Made by a program: the position numbers and the translations under genes. Below are positions 1 through 6,436 of a stretch of 7,030 bases of DNA, piece by piece. The DNA comes from RGIG7213 sp045636245 (lineage in GTDB: Bacteria > Bacillota > Clostridia > Oscillospirales > CAG-272). How positions within the stretch are numbered: the first letter of the stretch is position 1; each line of letters opens with the position of its first letter. The notes beneath the pieces were generated by a model. It was not told where the DNA came from, did not search any database, and saw only the letters and a program-made list of their open reading frames with translations. The stretch spans positions 1-7,030 of the forward strand of contig JAZTXA010000066.1 of NCBI GenBank assembly GCA_045636245.1. Direction: 5' to 3'.

Positions 1-44
1 AGGTATTATTCTGCAGCTAAATTTGTTTTATAACTTTAATATCT

Positions 45-74
45 AAACTGCCCGATACAAGTCGGGTAGTTTTT
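45..74 (+). terminator. Intrinsic terminator of an upstream plus-strand gene
   Basis: An 11-bp stem is formed by 45-55 and 62-72 with one G-U pair (50/67) and a 6-nt loop (56-61). It runs into a T-tract at 70-74. All three plus frames meet a stop within the first 46 bases (18-20, 31-33, 44-46), so a codirectional gene probably ends just at or before the window. The frame stopping at 31-33 gives the most protein-like tail, but ten residues are too few to identify it. The hairpin insulates the next gene, whose promoter begins about 20 bases downstream. Confidence 0.75.
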
Positions 75-92
75 ATATTTAATATTTTGTAC

Positions 93-121
93 TTGATATT
101 TATACTTTTTTGGTGTATAAT
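93..121 (+). promoter_or_regulatory. Sigma-A-type promoter of the barnase-like lipoprotein gene
   Basis: A -35 box TTGATA (93-98) and a consensus -10 box TATAAT (116-121) are separated by exactly 17 bases. Transcription should start near 127-129, leaving a leader of about 23 bases before the ATG at 151. A purine-rich ribosome binding site (AAAAAGGA, ending at 141) lies 9 bases before the start. The boxes match the vegetative sigma factor rather than a sporulation sigma. No operator repeat is evident around them. Confidence 0.75.
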
Positions 122-150
122 GAAGAAAAAATAAAAAAGGAAATAAAGGT

Positions 151-1212
151 ATGAAAAAAATTCTTTCGCTTTTGTTGGCTTCCTTACTGCTTCTGTGCGG
201 ATGCGTAGATATATCTGAAAATGTAACAACATCCCCTGATATAACAACGCAGATCGGACAAACAGAAAACGTCAATGAAACAGAAAAAAATGAGGATACA
301 GCAACTGATAAAGTGCAGACAGATGCTGTAACAAATACGGAGCAGACAGACAAAGACGCAACATCGGAAGATTTAACAGATGACGAACCTGTTTTTGAAA
401 CCGATCCTTATGTCGGTGTCAATAAAACAGAGTTTTATGCAAATTATAAGCCTGCGGTAAGTGCATCCGATGCATATTACAGAACACAGCACTTTTTGAT
501 GTCGGGTTCGATAGAATCTCAGGATGAAGATCCTACGATAAGCAGTAAAAGACCTATGCAGGACGGACTTTACATACGTAATTCAGCAGGAAAATATTCC
601 GCGGACAAAAAAACATACTATGTCGTTGATGCAAACGGCAAGGTAGTCAACCGCATTTACAAAGACGGCGCATATGTAACGCTTGATGAAGTGGCGGCTT
701 ATGTGTTCGCCTTCGGTGAGATACCTCCGAACTATCTCAGTGCAAAAAGCGGAAATCCGAAAACACATCCGTGGGGCAAATATTTAAGAGTTAATCACTC
801 AAGATTCTTCGGAGATACAGACAAATATCCTTATGAACCAGAGCTTCCCAATATAAGCGGATGCGGCGGTGAATTTGATTATTTTGAGCTTGACATCGGC
901 ACAACAGGTACAAGCGGAGATCCTTCATATAAGCCTTATTTGTATAATGACGGAACAAAGCTCACACGCGGCGCGGCAAGAATCGTTTATGCACGATTTG
1001 ATGCAAACGGCAATAAGATCATAGATATCAACGAAAAGTATGTTTTCTATACAAATAACCACTATAATGATTTCCGTGAATATCTCAACTATCAAGGCGG
1101 CTGGGGTGAAATATTCGGAAATGTTACCGGCGGCGGTAAGATATCCGATAAATATAATTGCAACCCCACACCGTATGTTGAAACAGTAAGAAAAGATCTT
1201 ACAGCAGCATAA
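151..1212 (+). CDS. Lipoprotein with a C-terminal barnase-like ribonuclease domain
   Basis: This 353-residue protein has a lysine start, a hydrophobic core and a lipobox LCGC, so it is probably lipidated at Cys18 and anchored outside the membrane. Residues 19-82 are a Thr/Asp/Glu-rich disordered linker. From about 175 the order of motifs follows barnase. A helix with VAAY (181-184) is followed by IPPNY (191-195) and K199-S200, matching barnase LPDNY and K27. E229 with L232-P233 matches the guanine-binding E60 and L63-P64. E246 in FELDI matches general base E73. R273 and R277 in RGAARIVY match R83 and R87. H304 in YTNNHYNDF matches general acid H102. Unlike barnase, it has about 17 extra residues between E246 and R277, an insertion at about 283-296, and a C-terminal extension of about 45 residues. 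Residues 83-174 are of unknown fold. Only two cysteines, C238 and C337, lie in the mature chain and could pair. The motif assignment is my own alignment by eye. A secreted guanyl-preferring RNase is inferred; a non-catalytic relative is possible. It is monocistronic, with its own promoter and terminator. Confidence 0.7.
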   Translation: MKKILSLLLASLLLLCGCVDISENVTTSPDITTQIGQTENVNETEKNEDTATDKVQTDAVTNTEQTDKDATSEDLTDDEPVFETDPYVGVNKTEFYANYKPAVSASDAYYRTQHFLMSGSIESQDEDPTISSKRPMQDGLYIRNSAGKYSADKKTYYVVDANGKVVNRIYKDGAYVTLDEVAAYVFAFGEIPPNYLSAKSGNPKTHPWGKYLRVNHSRFFGDTDKYPYEPELPNISGCGGEFDYFELDIGTTGTSGDPSYKPYLYNDGTKLTRGAARIVYARFDANGNKIIDINEKYVFYTNNHYNDFREYLNYQGGWGEIFGNVTGGGKISDKYNCNPTPYVETVRKDLTAA

Positions 1213-1216
1213 AATT

Positions 1217-1246
1217 ATCCCCTGCGGATTCCGCAGGGGATTTTTT
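1217..1246 (+). terminator. Strong, probably bidirectional terminator between convergent genes
   Basis: A perfect 11-bp stem, ATCCCCTGCGG (1217-1227) against 1231-1241, encloses a 3-nt loop and is followed by a T-tract (1241-1246) on the plus strand. It starts 4 bases after the lipoprotein stop codon. On the minus strand the same hairpin is followed by AATTTTAT, a weaker U-tract, so it can also end the surE operon. The surE stop codon (1245-1247) overlaps the T-tract, so nothing separates the two convergent genes except this hairpin. Confidence 0.9.
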
Positions 1247-1973
1247 ATATTTTTATCATTTTTGAATGATCTTTTAAAACCTCAAAATTTGTTCTTGTGT
1301 GAAGCAGGGGAGTTACCGAAATTATTCCGTTATGCACCGCAACTGTGTCACGGTTCAAGTCGTCGGGATATTCATCCGGAATTTGCTCACCTGTCTGTAT
1401 ATACATATTCTCACCGGTTTTTTCAAATCTGTCTGAAAAGTACTGTGTGCCTTGATACGTCATGCGTATTTCAGTTGCTTTTTTCGGTATATTTACGTTA
1501 TAAAGCGGATTTTCTTTTAAAAGGTTATTGTTACAAATGTATTTATAAACCGTGTCAAGATATTCCGCCGCTTCCGTTTGCCCATCAAAGAATGCAGAAA
1601 AAGCAACAGCATTCGTTTTGTTTTTCGCTGCCTCAAATATCGCACCGATAGTTCCCGAATAAACTATATCCTCGCCGACATTTACACCGCGGTTTATGCC
1701 GGAAAAAACGATATCGTATTTTTGATTAAGCCCGAGTATACCGAAACGCACGCAGTCAGCAGGAGTTGAGGCCATTGAATATACCGTAAGACCGTCCTCG
1801 GAATGTACCTTTTTTATTTCTGTCGGATGGATAAAGTCAATTGCGTGGCTTGTTCCGCTTTGCTCCGTTTTCGGAGCTACAACTGTCACCTCTCCAAGTT
1901 TTCTTGCCCAATTTGTAAGGAGCTTTATGCCGAGTGCTTCATATCCGTCATCGTTTGTGATAAGGATCCTCAT
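1245..1973 (-). CDS. surE: 5'-nucleotidase SurE
   Basis: SurE is a divalent-metal phosphatase that dephosphorylates nucleoside 5'- (and 3'-) monophosphates in the cytoplasm; some homologues also act on short polyphosphate. The metal-site residues are all present: D8 and D9 in the N-terminal ILITNDDG, S39 in the APKTEQSGTS loop, and N94 in SGINRGVNVGEDIVYSGT. The family signature TPADCVRFG is at about 70-77. At 242 residues it is slightly shorter than typical homologues (about 250). I start it at 1973 rather than at the in-frame ATG at 1979. GAGGG (1980-1984) is then 6 bases upstream, and the start overlaps the stop of the preceding gene in an ATGA, the classic translational-coupling arrangement. 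It is the last gene of the tdk operon and would take mononucleotides produced upstream to nucleosides. Confidence 0.93.
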   Translation of the reverse strand: MRILITNDDGYEALGIKLLTNWARKLGEVTVVAPKTEQSGTSHAIDFIHPTEIKKVHSEDGLTVYSMASTPADCVRFGILGLNQKYDIVFSGINRGVNVGEDIVYSGTIGAIFEAAKNKTNAVAFSAFFDGQTEAAEYLDTVYKYICNNNLLKENPLYNVNIPKKATEIRMTYQGTQYFSDRFEKTGENMYIQTGEQIPDEYPDDLNRDTVAVHNGIISVTPLLHTRTNFEVLKDHSKMIKI

Positions 1974-2950
1974 AACCATCCCTCGTTGTTTTCCTTGAAT
2001 TCTTTTAGCATAGCATCCGCTTCTTTTATCAGCTTATTAGCCTCACGTCTTGAATAAACGGTAGCACCTGCCGCACACGCGTGTCCGCCGCCCCTGTATT
2101 TTTCGGCAAGTGAATTTACTGTAATGAAACGTGAGCGCAAGCGCACTCTTACAGAACCGTCGGGACATTCAATGAATGCAACCCAGATAAGCGAGCCCTT
2201 GATCGAATCAAGGTGGGAAATTGCCGCACTTGCATCCTCGGTTGAGAGATTGAACTCTTTTTGCATCGGCAGGGAAATATAGATAGATGCAACACCGTTT
2301 TCTGATATTTTCATCTTTTTGTGAACGTGCGATTCGAACTTGAAGCTTTCAAACTCACGCAGATAAAGATTTGCATAAAGCTTTTCAGTATCGATATTAA
2401 ACTTTAAAAGGGTACCCGCAAGGCGCAGTGTTTCACCCGAAACATCCCTGTAGCGGAAACGGCCGGAGTCTGTTACCATACCGGTGTAAATGTAATATGC
2501 AGCTGTGTCCGTCATACAAAGCTCGTCCTTGAATTCATCATAAAATGCCGCTATCATCTCACACGCCGAGGAACGTAATTCCTCAACCCATTCGTATTCC
2601 GCATACGATTCCACGGGAATGTGGTGGTCGATTTTTATATGCTCGCGGCACAGCTTATACTTCGGATTTGAAAGTCTTTCGTAAGTGGCTGTGTCAATTG
2701 CAATACCAAGTGCATCGGCGTAGAGCGCATCATCAATAGGCTCATCCTCGCCGCCCAAGAAGGCAAGATGCTTTGAAAAATCGTTGTTCTGAAGATATAT
2801 CTCCTTTTCGGGATATGTTGCTTTGAGTATCTCCGCCAAACCTTTTGTTGAGCCTATTGCATCTCCGTCAGGTCGGAAGTGACGGAAAATTATTATTCTG
2901 TTATATTCCTTGATCTTCTCAAGGATCTTTTTCATATTTTCGTTTGCCAT
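1970..2950 (-). CDS. DHH/DHHA1 phosphoesterase, NrnA-like (downstream paralog)
   Basis: This 326-residue protein is of the bifunctional oligoribonuclease/pAp phosphatase type, a cytoplasmic Mn-dependent enzyme. The N-terminal DHH domain has motif I RPDGDAIGS with H24, D28 and D30, motif II with D86 in IDTA, the DHH triad at 108-110, and D161 in VTDSGRFRY. The C-terminal DHHA1 domain ends with the substrate-binding RGGGHACAAGAT (286-297). No membrane segments, PAS or CBS domains are present, so it is not GdpP-like. A standalone c-di-AMP/pApA phosphodiesterase role (DhhP type) cannot be excluded from sequence. Its ATG lies 2 bases after the stop of the upstream paralog, and its ribosome binding site GGAG (2956-2959) lies inside that gene's last codons. 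Its stop overlaps surE by 4 bases. It is a clear tandem duplicate of the upstream neighbour, with all metal ligands kept in both. Confidence 0.88.
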   Translation of the reverse strand: MANENMKKILEKIKEYNRIIIFRHFRPDGDAIGSTKGLAEILKATYPEKEIYLQNNDFSKHLAFLGGEDEPIDDALYADALGIAIDTATYERLSNPKYKLCREHIKIDHHIPVESYAEYEWVEELRSSACEMIAAFYDEFKDELCMTDTAAYYIYTGMVTDSGRFRYRDVSGETLRLAGTLLKFNIDTEKLYANLYLREFESFKFESHVHKKMKISENGVASIYISLPMQKEFNLSTEDASAAISHLDSIKGSLIWVAFIECPDGSVRVRLRSRFITVNSLAEKYRGGGHACAAGATVYSRREANKLIKEADAMLKEFKENNEGWL

Positions 2951-2952
2951 AT

Positions 2953-3894
2953 TTACTCCATATTTTTATTGTATGCGATAAGGTCGTCTAAAAGTGCCAT
3001 AGCCTCATCGCGGTCTTTCACAGTCGCACCGCTTGCCTTTGCGTGCCCGCCGCCGCCGTATTTAACCGCAACGGGGTTTATGTTGTGTTTGTTTGAGCGT
3101 ATTTCGGTAAGCACACCGCTGTCCGTTTCCGTGAAGTTTACCCAAATGTTGATGCCTCTGATATCGCCCATCGTATTGACCATACTTCTTGAAAGCGTGA
3201 ATGTATCAAAACCGTATTCAGCGGCTTCTTCCTTTGTGGTGTAAATATATGCCACACCGTATTCAGTCAGGTTTATTTTAAGTATGAATTTTGCACGCAA
3301 GCGTATAAATTCAAAATCATCGGCATAGAGATTTGAAAAAATGTCGTTTGTGTCAAACTCCTGCTTCATAAGCTCAGATGCAAGACGGAAAGTGTTGTGA
3401 GAAGTAGAGTCGTAGCGGAAACGTCCCGAATCCGTTATCATGCCCGTATAAAGTGCTTTTGCGGAGTTCTGAGAAAGCTTGAGTCCCGATTCAACAGCAA
3501 ATTCCGTTATAAGTCCGCAACAGCTTTCATAGCCGGTGTTTGTTACTTCCACATCTGCTATTTCTTCACAGAAAATGTGATGGTCGATCCTTGCGGTTCT
3601 TTTTGCTGTTTTATATCTGTCATCGCTTATAAGGGCAGATGCGGAGGTATCAAGTATAATTGCCAAGGCGTCTGAATAGAGGCTATCGCTAATATCGTCC
3701 ATCACAGAGCCCTTCATAAAAGCATATCTTCCCGCAGGATCACCGACGGCATAAATTTCCTTTTCGGGAAAATTTTCCTTCAGAATGTATTTAAGACCTA
3801 TCTGACAGCCGAGTGCATCGCCGTCGGGATTTTTGTGACGGTGAATTATAATACGGCTTGCATTTTTAATTTCTTCTAATATTTTTTCAAACAT
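2953..3894 (-). CDS. DHH/DHHA1 phosphoesterase, NrnA-like (upstream paralog)
   Basis: This 313-residue protein is of the nanoRNase/pAp-phosphatase family. Motif I is NPDGDALGC with H20, D24 and D26, and Cys30 stands where the paralog has Ser. D82 lies in LDTSA, the DHH triad is at 104-106, D155 is in ITDSGRFRY, and the DHHA1 glycine loop GGGGHAKASGAT is at 280-291. All metal ligands are intact, so activity is expected on 2-5-nt RNA fragments or pAp; a cyclic-dinucleotide-product role is the alternative. An in-frame ATG at 3975 would give 340 residues, but I start at 3894. There GAGGAG (3901-3906) sits 6 bases upstream, the N-terminus aligns with the paralog, and overlap with the dGTPase-like gene is avoided. 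The intergenic gap is 10 bases upstream and 2 bases downstream, indicating strict co-expression with the second copy. Confidence 0.88.
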   Translation of the reverse strand: MFEKILEEIKNASRIIIHRHKNPDGDALGCQIGLKYILKENFPEKEIYAVGDPAGRYAFMKGSVMDDISDSLYSDALAIILDTSASALISDDRYKTAKRTARIDHHIFCEEIADVEVTNTGYESCCGLITEFAVESGLKLSQNSAKALYTGMITDSGRFRYDSTSHNTFRLASELMKQEFDTNDIFSNLYADDFEFIRLRAKFILKINLTEYGVAYIYTTKEEAAEYGFDTFTLSRSMVNTMGDIRGINIWVNFTETDSGVLTEIRSNKHNINPVAVKYGGGGHAKASGATVKDRDEAMALLDDLIAYNKNME

Positions 3895-3904
3895 AATGTT
3901 CTCC

Positions 3905-5104
3905 TCAATCATCGAAATAGCCGCGGTAAACAACAGGATAATTGGAATTTGGGAATAAGAACTGATGCAGCTCAATGAAATAATCGTCTGTCATACTGGC
4001 AATATAGTCAACAACAAGCTGATTCGGTTCAGTCTTTTCATACGGTACTTCGCGCTTGTAATGTGTGCGGTTAACCTGTGCTATATGATGTGTAAAAATA
4101 GGGGATTCTTTTCTTTGTTTTATTACATCTTCAAGAAGTCTTTCGTAAATATCCGACATCATTGGCTTGACTGTTGCATCAAACACATCGGTAGATTCTT
4201 TGCGGTTGTATATCTTCTCGTAATTCTCGCGTTTCAGCTTGCGAAGGGAAGCAAAATGCTTACTGTCAAGCTTTATATACGGCTTTCCGTAGCTGTTTTC
4301 AATAATATTTACGACAAGATTATTTATTATCTCGGCATTTATCGAGCCTATCTCATCTTCATAAAAGTCACCCTCATCAAGCAGCTTTGTGCGTACCGCA
4401 TCTTGTCTGTCCTTTCCTAAATATGCAATAATATCGGAAATTCGGACAACCGCCCCTTCAAGGGTACAAGGCATCATATGATTTGAAAATGAGATATCCG
4501 AGGAGCATTTTTCCATCAGTTCGTCAAATTCCTCAAAGCTTGATATCGGAACAGGGGTGTATTCCTCAAGCTCAAGCTCACCGTTGTGGGCGGCGATGTC
4601 ATGAAGAGTCTGAAGCGAAATGTTGTAGGGGAAAATTTTATCAAGCACGCGTACCGACTGTAAATTGTGCAGAAAATGTTTTCCCGTGTGCTCGTTATAA
4701 AGCTTGTCCAAGTGACGTTCACCTGTATGCGCAAAGGCAGGATGACCTATGTCGTGACCGAGTGCGATAGCTTCAATAAGATCAAGATTCAAATGAAGCG
4801 TGCTTCCTATCGTTCTTGCAATTCTTGAAACAAGCTGAACATGAAGATTTCTTCTTGTTATATCATCGTTTTTGTAAAAAGAAAAAACCTGTGTTTTATC
4901 GGCATATCTGCTGAAATAAGGGCAGTGCATTACCTTGTCTATATCACGAACAAATGGCTTGCGCCATATGTTTGCCTTGTCGTTTTCCCTCTGACGTCTT
5001 ATCACATTGTCATTTTCAAAACCCATGTTTTTATAAGTAGAGGTTTTGTTTTCGTGCTCTATAAGCTGACACAATTCTGCTGAAAGAGATTCGTATTTAA
5101 GCAT
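3905..5104 (-). CDS. dgt: HD-domain deoxynucleoside triphosphate triphosphohydrolase (dGTPase-like)
   Basis: This 399-residue protein would hydrolyse dGTP or other dNTPs to the deoxynucleoside and triphosphate, controlling dNTP pools. The family's N-terminal basic segment is present as RDIDKVMHCPYFSRYADKTQVF (53-74). The HD metal site is assembled from H88 (in RRNLHVQLV), H117-D118 (in EAIALGHDIGHPAF) and D224 (in RISDIIAYLGKD). H121, E129 and H173 (AAHNGE) are further conserved polar residues of the pocket. The first motif is divergent: typical dGTPases have an R-x-T-H-S/T-like sequence before the first His, here R-N-L-H-V-Q. The start at 5104 has GAGG (5111-5114) 6 bases upstream. It lies 15 bases after tdk and 10 bases before the first DHH gene. 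Substrate preference (dGTP against any dNTP) cannot be read from the sequence, so the symbol denotes the family. Confidence 0.85.
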   Translation of the reverse strand: MLKYESLSAELCQLIEHENKTSTYKNMGFENDNVIRRQRENDKANIWRKPFVRDIDKVMHCPYFSRYADKTQVFSFYKNDDITRRNLHVQLVSRIARTIGSTLHLNLDLIEAIALGHDIGHPAFAHTGERHLDKLYNEHTGKHFLHNLQSVRVLDKIFPYNISLQTLHDIAAHNGELELEEYTPVPISSFEEFDELMEKCSSDISFSNHMMPCTLEGAVVRISDIIAYLGKDRQDAVRTKLLDEGDFYEDEIGSINAEIINNLVVNIIENSYGKPYIKLDSKHFASLRKLKRENYEKIYNRKESTDVFDATVKPMMSDIYERLLEDVIKQRKESPIFTHHIAQVNRTHYKREVPYEKTEPNQLVVDYIASMTDDYFIELHQFLFPNSNYPVVYRGYFDD

Positions 5105-5119
5105 ATCTTACCTCACAAA

Positions 5120-5695
5120 TCATTTGTTTTTATGTGTTGCTTTTTTCCAGCATCTGTGGCACATCGCAACGTATGAATCGTTGCCGCCTATCAGTATCTG
5201 ACCGCCCTCTGTAACAACATCTCCCATATTGTTTATACGTGCGTTTACAATGGCTTTTTCACCGCATGAGCATATGGTCTTTATTTCTGTTATTGAATCC
5301 GCAACTTCAAAAAGCCTTCTGCTTCCTTCAAACAGATTTGTAAGAAAGTCGGTGCGAAGACCGAAGCAAAGTACGGGAATATTAAGCGTGTCCACTATAC
5401 ATCTGAGCTGGTCTATCTGTGTGCTTGTGAAAAACTGACATTCGTCAGCAATTATAACGTGACAGTCATTATGTTTTTCAAATTCATTGAAAATATCGGT
5501 GTCCTTTGAAATTACAAAAGCATCGGCGCTAAGACCTATTCTTGAACGCACGGTGCTTGCACCGTCACGGTTATCAAGTGACGGCTTTATTAGCCATACT
5601 TTCATACCGCGTTCTTCATAATTGAATTTTGTTATAAGTGCATTTGCGGTTTTTGATGAACCCATTGCACCGTATTTGAAATATAATTTCGGCAT
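5120..5695 (-). CDS. tdk: Thymidine kinase, type II
   Basis: The enzyme phosphorylates thymidine (and deoxyuridine) to dTMP with ATP in the salvage pathway; the family is normally feedback-inhibited by dTTP. The P-loop GAMGSSKT is at residues 9-16, and the DECQFF motif at 84-89 carries the catalytic Glu85. FGLRTDF is at 111-117. A structural zinc site is given by C142 and C144 (ICSCG) and C179 and C182 (CHRC). The thymidine-binding lasso IGGNDSYVAMC lies at 169-179. Its length of 191 residues is typical. The start has GAGG (5701-5704) 5 bases upstream. It is the first gene of the five-gene operon, preceded directly by a clear promoter and followed 15 bases later by the dGTPase-like gene. Confidence 0.95.
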   Translation of the reverse strand: MPKLYFKYGAMGSSKTANALITKFNYEERGMKVWLIKPSLDNRDGASTVRSRIGLSADAFVISKDTDIFNEFEKHNDCHVIIADECQFFTSTQIDQLRCIVDTLNIPVLCFGLRTDFLTNLFEGSRRLFEVADSITEIKTICSCGEKAIVNARINNMGDVVTEGGQILIGGNDSYVAMCHRCWKKATHKNK

Positions 5696-5745
5696 TGTTA
5701 CCTCAGTATTACTTTGTTAATTATTTTTTTGTCATACACAGGACT

Positions 5746-5774
5746 ATTATATCATATTTTGACAGGTTTTACAA
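5746..5774 (-). promoter_or_regulatory. Extended -10 sigma-A promoter of the tdk operon
   Basis: Reading the minus strand, TTGTAA (5774-5769), a 17-base spacer, and a consensus TATAAT (5751-5746) preceded by TGA (5754-5752) form an extended -10 promoter. Transcription should start near 5739, giving a leader of about 45 bases before the tdk ATG at 5695. It sits just downstream of the dpaB terminator, which separates the vegetative operon from the sporulation genes. No riboswitch-sized leader is present. Confidence 0.8.
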
Positions 5775-5797
5775 GACAAAAATAACATTTTATAAGC

Positions 5798-5837
5798 AAA
5801 AAAACAAGCAGGCTTAAACGGTTAAATTTAAGCCCGC
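5798..5837 (-). terminator. Intrinsic terminator of the dpaA-dpaB unit
   Basis: On the minus strand GCGGGCTTAAA (5837-5827) pairs with TTTAAGCCTGC (5818-5808) over 11 bp with one G-U pair. The loop has 8 bases, and TT-G-TTTTTTT follows (5807-5798). It lies 24 bases after the dpaB stop codon. Almost nothing but this terminator and the tdk promoter occupies 5705-5861. Confidence 0.9.
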
Positions 5838-5861
5838 TGCATGATATAATGATTTGAAAAA

Positions 5862-6434
5862 TTATTTTAAAAACGGCTGTATTTGTTCGCCCTGCAAGGC
5901 AAGGCTTAAGGTTTTTTCGATAAGAGAAAAATCACATACAAGTGAATAAGGCTTATTTACACAGTCGTCCTGCGACAAGGGAACGAAGAAAATATTTTTT
6001 CGGTTGTAAAGCCTTCCGATATTTTCTAAATTTGCGCCGAGTGCATCGTTACTTGCAAGGGCAATTACTGTTTTGTGTCCGCATCGCAAGACGGCTTTTG
6101 TTGCCATTGTCACGGCGGTGTCGGTTATACCGTGAGCAAGCTTGGCAAGGGTATTTCCTGTGCAGGGGCATATGAGCATACAGTCGAGCTGTGTTTTGGG
6201 TCCCAACGGTTCGGCATCTTTTATCGTGTCTATCGGTGCTTTTCCGCAGATATCCGCGATTTTTTCTATAAATGATTCGTTTGTTCCGAAACGTGTGCTC
6301 GTGGTTTTGGAAATTTCGCTTATGACGGGATATATATCATTTTTTTCGGCAAGCGCTTCCATTATTTTGATAGCATGTGAATGTGTGCAGAATGAGCCGC
6401 ATATTCCGAATCCAATCTTAAGTTTGTTTCCCAT
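5862..6434 (-). CDS. dpaB: Dipicolinate synthase subunit B (SpoVFB)
   Basis: This is the flavoprotein-fold subunit that works with DpaA to oxidise the dihydrodipicolinate-pathway intermediate of lysine synthesis to dipicolinic acid. Dipicolinic acid is made in the mother cell and stored with calcium in the spore core. The 190-residue chain shows the family landmarks: GFGICGSFCTH (8-18) at the first strand-loop, TRFG (47-50), DAEPLGPK (73-80), the PCTGNTLAKLAHGITDTAVTMA segment (90-111), SNDALG (128-133), and NIGRLYNRKNIFFVP (138-152). An in-frame ATG at 6503 exists, but I start at 6434. There GAGG (6440-6443) is 5 bases upstream, the start matches the family N-terminus, and it lies 2 bases after the dpaA stop. 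It is the last gene of its unit and is closed by the terminator downstream. Expression is expected during sporulation from a promoter outside the window. Confidence 0.95.
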   Translation of the reverse strand: MGNKLKIGFGICGSFCTHSHAIKIMEALAEKNDIYPVISEISKTTSTRFGTNESFIEKIADICGKAPIDTIKDAEPLGPKTQLDCMLICPCTGNTLAKLAHGITDTAVTMATKAVLRCGHKTVIALASNDALGANLENIGRLYNRKNIFFVPLSQDDCVNKPYSLVCDFSLIEKTLSLALQGEQIQPFLK

Positions 6435-6436
6435 AT

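Noticed and set aside
1..33. C-terminal tail of an upstream gene ending at the TAA at 31-33
   Set aside because: It is plausible given the terminator that follows, but ten codons cannot be distinguished from chance and the other two frames also end nearby, so it is not listed as a gene.
36..353. Minus-strand open frames covering the leader and 5' end of the lipoprotein gene
   Set aside because: They overlap the promoter, ribosome binding site and signal-peptide coding region of a well-supported gene and give Phe/Val/Ser-rich translations typical of reading AT-rich DNA backwards.
1974..1979. surE start at 1979 (MVM...)
   Set aside because: The ribosome binding site GAGGG would directly abut this codon. 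The ATG at 1973 has proper spacing, gives the ATGA overlap and starts with the canonical MRILITNDDG.
1970..3894. One DHH gene split by frameshift instead of two genes
   Set aside because: Each frame has a complete DHH plus DHHA1 domain set and its own ribosome binding site, so this is a duplication and not a broken gene.
3895..3975. N-terminal extension of the upstream DHH gene from an in-frame ATG at 3975
   Set aside because: It would overlap the dGTPase-like gene by 71 bases, does not align with the paralog, and lacks a good ribosome binding site, whereas the ATG at 3894 has GAGGAG 6 bases before it.
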